From Pseudomonadota bacterium (GTDB lineage: Bacteria; Pseudomonadota; Gammaproteobacteria; UBA11654): 12,429 nucleotides of DNA. Every line of letters starts with the position of its first letter. Within the stretch, counting starts at the first letter, position 1. Where the stretch lies: contig JAPOHS010000033.1 of NCBI GenBank assembly GCA_029979325.1, forward strand, positions 1-12,429. The letters are read 5' to 3'. The position numbers and the translations under genes are program-made. Shown here in pieces: positions 8,269 through 12,429 of this stretch. Under the pieces are notes generated by a model. That model was given only the letters and a program-made list of their open reading frames with translations, was not told where the DNA came from and made no database searches.

Positions 8269-11200
8269 TTATTTTTCATCGATTTGCTTAGGATCTTCGA
8301 CTAAATCCATATTCAAACCCAGAGATCTAATTTCTTTCATGAGAACATTGAATGATTCGGGAATTCCCGTATCGACTTCATTGGTTCCATCCACAATTTG
8401 TTTATACATACGAGTCCTGCCCTGAACATCGTCAGATTTAACAGTAAGCAATTCTCTAAGAGTATGAGAAGCACCATAAGCCTCTAAAGCCCAAACTTCC
8501 ATTTCTCCAAATCTCTGTCCACCAAATTGTGCTTTACCACCTAATGGCTGCTGTGTCACTAGGCTGTAAGGTCCAGTTGATCTTGCATGCATTTTGTCAT
8601 CGACCAAATGATTCAATTTAAGTATATACATGTAACCAACTGTTACTGGACGATCAAAAAATTCGCCCGTTCTTCCATCGATGAGTCTTGTTTGACCAGA
8701 TTCAGGAAGGTCAGCCAACTTAAGTAAATCTTTGATTTCATTCTCTCCAGCTCCATCAAAAACAGGAGTTCCCATAGGCACACCATCTTTAAGGTTTTCA
8801 GAAAGCTCTATGATTTCGTTATCGCTTAATTTATTAAGCGGAACCTTTTCAGATAATTTATTGGTGTTGTATACCTGATCCAAGAAAGTTCTGAGTGCCT
8901 TTACACGTGCAGCACTTTCTTTTTCTTTGAGCATGGTCTTAACTTTGTTACCAAGTCCTTTTGCTGCCCAACCTAAATGAGTCTCAAGTATTTGACCGAC
9001 ATTCATCCTTGATGGAACACCCAATGGATTTAACACTATATCAACTGGTTTTCCATTTTCTCTGTATGGCATATCTTCGACAGGAACAATTTTACTAACC
9101 ACTCCTTTGTTTCCATGTCTTCCAGCAACCTTGTCCCCTGGTTGAACACGTCTCTTAACAGCAAGGAACACTTTAACCATCTTTAAAACACCAGGAGGGA
9201 GCTCATCATATGCTTCAATCTTCTTTCTTGCTGCTTCTAATTTTTGCTTGAATTCTTTTTCTAGCTCTTTGTGTGCCTTGTAGTAAGCTTCAAGCTCGTT
9301 GTTTAGTTTTTGATTCTGAAGCTTGATTTCAAACCACTTATGTTGCTCCATTGATTCAAGTAAAGCCTTGTCAATTTTTACAGTCTTACGTCCAACTTTT
9401 GCTGACTTATTCAGCAAGAGCTTTTCAAGTCTATTAAAGATATCTGATTCGACTATTCTCAACTGATCCTTCAAATCTTTTCTGACTGATTCGATATCTG
9501 CCGCTTCAATTTCATTCGAGCGATCATCTTTTTCAACTCCTTCTCTTGAAAAAACTCTCACATCGATGACTGTTCCATCCATGCCAGAAGGAACCCTTAA
9601 GGAAGTGTCCTTAACGTCAGAGGCCTTTTCTCCAAATATTGCTCTGAGTAGCTTTTCCTCAGGAGTAAGTTGAGATTCACCCTTCGGCGTTATCTTTCCT
9701 ACAAGTATATCTCCTGCAACAACTTCAGCACCGATGTAAGCGATGCCCGACTCATCCAGCTTCCTCAAAGCTGCATCCCCAACATTAGGAATATCTGCTG
9801 TCACTTCTTCTGAGCCTAATTTTGTGTCCCTTGCAATACACTGCAATTCTTCTATGTGAATCGTTGTGAATCTGTCTTCTTGGACGACTCTTTCTGAGAT
9901 GAGTATGGAGTCTTCAAAATTAAAGCCATTCCAAGGCATGAAAGCCACGAGTAGATTTTGCCCAATGGCCAGTTCACCAAGGCTTGTTGATGCGCCATCT
10001 GCGATCACATCACCTTTTTGAATGGAGTCACCTACTTTAACGAGAGGTCTTTGATTGATACATGTATTCTGATTAGATCGAGTATATTTTGTAAGGTTAT
10101 ATATATCGACACCGGACTCACCAGTAATGGCTTCATCATCATTGACAGCAATAACCACTCTTGATGCATCAACTGAATCTACTATGCCACCTCTTCTGGC
10201 AACGATTGTTACACCCGAATCAGTTGCAACCTTTCGTTCCATCCCAGTTCCAACCAATGGTTTGTCAGCAAGCAAAGTAGGAACTGCTTGACGCTGCATG
10301 TTAGATCCCATGAGAGCCCTGTTAGCATCATCATGTTCCAAAAATGGAATCAGAGATGCGGCAATAGAAACAATCTGCTTTGGAGAAACATCCATAAACT
10401 CAATTGATTCTGGTGGCATCAGAGTAAATTCATTTTGATACCTGGCAGAAATTAATTCATCCACAAGTTTATTTTTTGCATCAAGTGTAGTGTTGGCTTG
10501 TGCAATAACATAATTTCCCTCATCAATTGCAGAAAGATATTTTATTTTGTTTGTGGCTTTTCCATTTGAAACTTCTCTGTAAGGCGTTTCCAGGAAACCA
10601 TATTCATTGACTCTGGCATAGATTGCCATTGAATTAATAAGACCAATATTTGGGCCTTCCGGTGTCTCAATTGGGCACACCCTTCCGTAATGTGTTGGAT
10701 GAACATCTCTGACCTCAAATCCCGCTCTTTCTCTGGTCAATCCTCCAGGTCCTAGAGCTGAAATTCTTCTTTTGTGAGCAATTTCTGATAAAGGATTGTT
10801 TTGGTCCATAAATTGAGAAAGCTGACTAGAGCCAAAAAATTCTTTGATCGCTGCTGAAACAGGTTTTGAATTAATTAAATCTCTTGGCATGAGTTCTTCT
10901 TGTTCAACAAGTGAGAGTCTCTCTCTGACAGCTCTTTCAACTCGAATTAATCCTACTCTGAAAGCATTTTCAGCCATTTCTCCAACTGTTCTGATCCTTC
11001 TATTTCCGAGGTGATCAATATCGTCAACGGTATCAGAGCCATTTCTTATGTTTATAAGCGTCTTGAGAACATTAATTATGTCTTCCTTGGATAGAACTGA
11101 GTTGCCAACATCTTTATCAATACCAACCCTTCTATTGAACTTCATTCGTCCAACTTCTGATAGGTCATATCTTTCTTCATTGAAGAAAAGGTTGGTGAAT

Positions 11201-12382
11201 AAATTGTCTGCGGCCTCTTTTGTTGGAGGTTCACCTGGTCTCATCATTCTATAGATTTCAATCAGTGCTGATTCTTTATCAGATGAAGGGTCGATGCTGA
11301 GTGAGTTCGAAATATAAGACCCTTGATCAACATCATTGATGTAGATTGTTTTGATGTCTTTAACCCCATTTTCTTTTAATGCCTCAATGAGCTCAGCTGT
11401 CACTTCATCATTTGCATTGGCAATGACTTCTCCAGTCTTTTTGTTAATGATCTCTTGTGCAAGAACCTTTCCTATCAAGTCACTTTCATCGATTTCTAGA
11501 TGCTTCTTTCTTGATTCCTTAATTTGTTTTATGTGGAGTGCATTGATTCTTTTGCCTTTATTAACAATAAGCTTTTTACCAAACTTAATATCAAATTCAG
11601 CAATAGTTCCCTTCAAATGGTCTGTATTAATCTCAACCTCAACGGTCTTCTTTGAAAAGCGATAAGAGTCCTTATCAAAGAATATATCGATGATATCTTG
11701 ATCGGAGAAATCAAGTGCATGAAGCAAGATAGTTGCTGGTATTTTTCTCCTTCTATCGATACGAGCAAAAATGTTATCTTTTGCATCAAACTCAAAATCT
11801 AGCCATGACCCTGTATGGAATAACCCTAGCTGCAAACAAAAATTTACCAGATGTATGAGTTTTTCCCTTATCATGATCGAAAAATACCCCTGGAGAACGG
11901 TGCAGCTGAGAAACGATGACTCGGTCAGTCCCATTGATGATAAATGTACCATGCTCTGTCATTAAGGGGATTTCACCAAAATAAACATCAGTGGTGTCAC
12001 CGGTTTGCTTGATATCTTTTACTTCTTTTACGGTTTCCTTATCAGTATTCTTGTCATAGGTAATGAGCTTGGTCTTAACTCTCAGTGGTGCAGCATAAGA
12101 TAGTCCTCTAAGCTGACATTCGCGCTCACTGAATTCAGGCTCTTCAAGTCTATAGCTAACAAATTCTAATCTTGCATTCTTAGAAAAACTTTCAATGGGG
12201 AAGAGGTTATTGAAAGTTGCTTGTAATCCAGCATTTTCTCTTTTTTCAGGATCAACATCCCTTTGCAAGAAAGCTTCATATGAATTGACCTGAAGGGTCA
12301 ATAAATCTGGAACATCAAGAGCAGCTTTTTGCTTTCCGAAATCTTTCCTAATTCTCTTTTTCTCAGTAAATGAAAACGACAT
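8269..12382 (-). CDS. rpoB: DNA-directed RNA polymerase subunit beta, interrupted by a 2-nt frameshift
   Basis: Beta forms the other half of the polymerase active-site cleft and the rifampicin pocket. The gene reads in two frames: 12382-11810 (191 codons, from [16 protein letters not shown] to RVIPYR) and 11811-8269 (1180 codons, from GSWLDFEFD to KQIDEK). Joined with two bases restored, they give about 1371 residues (E. coli 1342). Using that numbering, the rifampicin cluster ([19 protein letters not shown]) has the sensitive residues Asp527, His537, Arg540 and Ser542; Ala536 replaces E. coli Thr525. The catalytic-site lysines are Lys1085 and Lys1093 in [12 protein letters not shown]. Both proteobacterial insertions are present: SI1 after the junction and a lysine/glutamate-rich, coiled-coil-like SI2 before [10 protein letters not shown]. 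The start at 12382 is chosen over the ATG at 12412 because [16 protein letters not shown] matches the family N-terminus. No clear Shine-Dalgarno is visible. Function is certain; the frameshift is probably a sequence artefact. Confidence 0.95.
11808..11813 (-). other. Frameshift junction in rpoB (two bases missing)
   Basis: The transcribed strand reads CCATACAGGGTCATGG. The family sequence here is Pro-Tyr-Arg-Gly-Ser-Trp, which needs six bases for Arg-Gly between TAC and TCA; only four (AGGG) are present. Loss of AG or GA from AGAGGG would explain it exactly. In the upstream frame translation stops five codons later (VMARF then TGA at 11794-11792). Homology resumes in the other frame at the very next residue with none lost except the shared Arg-Gly, which indicates a recent or artificial event. 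Confidence 0.93.
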
Positions 12383-12396
12383 ATCTTTGAACACCC

Positions 12397-12429
12397 AAAA
12401 AAGCCAAGCCAATCACTAAGATTGACTCG
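12397..12429 (-). terminator. Terminator/attenuator-like hairpin between rplL and rpoB (cut by window edge)
   Basis: The transcribed strand shows CGAGTCAATC (12429-12420), loop TTAGT, GATTGGCTTG (12414-12405), then GC and six T (12402-12397). The arms pair over ten positions, two of them G-U. The stem reaches the window edge and may continue beyond it, because the two bases before the U run would pair with GC upstream. The U run ends 14 nt before the rpoB ATG. In E. coli a partial terminator in the rplL-rpoB gap lowers polymerase-subunit synthesis relative to L7/L12; position and shape suggest the same role here. That rplL lies upstream is inferred from gene-order conservation, as it is outside the window. 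Confidence 0.6.

Noticed and set aside
11794..11830. Programmed ribosomal frameshift in rpoB
   Set aside because: There is no recognised slippery site or stimulatory element, a +1 slip would drop the conserved glycine, and polymerase beta genes are not known to need recoding. A two-base sequence error is simpler.
11812..11952. N-terminal extension of the downstream rpoB frame (starting MVHLSSMG...)
   Set aside because: It is the out-of-frame shadow of the true rpoB coding sequence upstream of the frameshift and has no beta-subunit similarity until GSWLDF.
12383..12412. ATG at 12412 as the rpoB start (ten extra residues [10 protein letters not shown])
   Set aside because: The extra residues do not match any beta subunit N-terminus and they are encoded by the right arm and U run of the terminator-like hairpin. 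[16 protein letters not shown] from 12382 aligns with E. coli [16 protein letters not shown].

Overview
The window is one strand-uniform block of core information-processing genes, all on the minus strand. Read right to left, the order is: end of the rplL-rpoB spacer, rpoB (beta), rpoC (beta'), rpsL (S12), rpsG (S7), fusA (EF-G), rpsJ (S10) and the first 159 codons of rplC (L3). This is the proteobacterial 'beta operon - str operon - S10 operon' superblock. RpoB and RpoC carry the lineage-specific insertions of the proteobacterial enzyme and align residue by residue with Escherichia coli, so a gammaproteobacterium is the best call. The DNA is AT-rich, the spacers are mostly short and there are no accessory genes, which fits a streamlined, probably marine lineage. 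SAR86-like is only a guess from style, not proof.

Layout: 1-477 rplC (partial, GTG start); 478-715 an unusually long spacer with several inverted repeats; 716-1030 rpsJ; 1036-3132 fusA; 3156-3635 rpsG; 3639-4013 rpsL; 4014-4078 a spacer with a good sigma70-like promoter; 4079-8254 rpoC; 8269-12382 rpoB, interrupted by a two-base frameshift near 11809-11812; 12383-12429 a spacer with most of a terminator/attenuator-like hairpin. No RNA genes, mobile elements or CRISPR arrays were seen.

Together the genes supply the two large RNA polymerase subunits, two small-subunit ribosomal proteins of the decoding site and head, the translocase EF-G, S10 (also the NusB partner in antitermination) and L3. 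Expression is probably set by partial termination before rpoB, a second promoter before rpsL, and translational coupling through very short gaps (3 nt rpsL-rpsG, 5 nt fusA-rpsJ).

No new biological system was found. Points worth a second look are the rpoB frameshift (most likely a sequence or assembly error), the missing tuf gene between fusA and rpsJ, and the 238-nt structured gap between rpsJ and rplC, where adjacent genes in this operon are normally close together.
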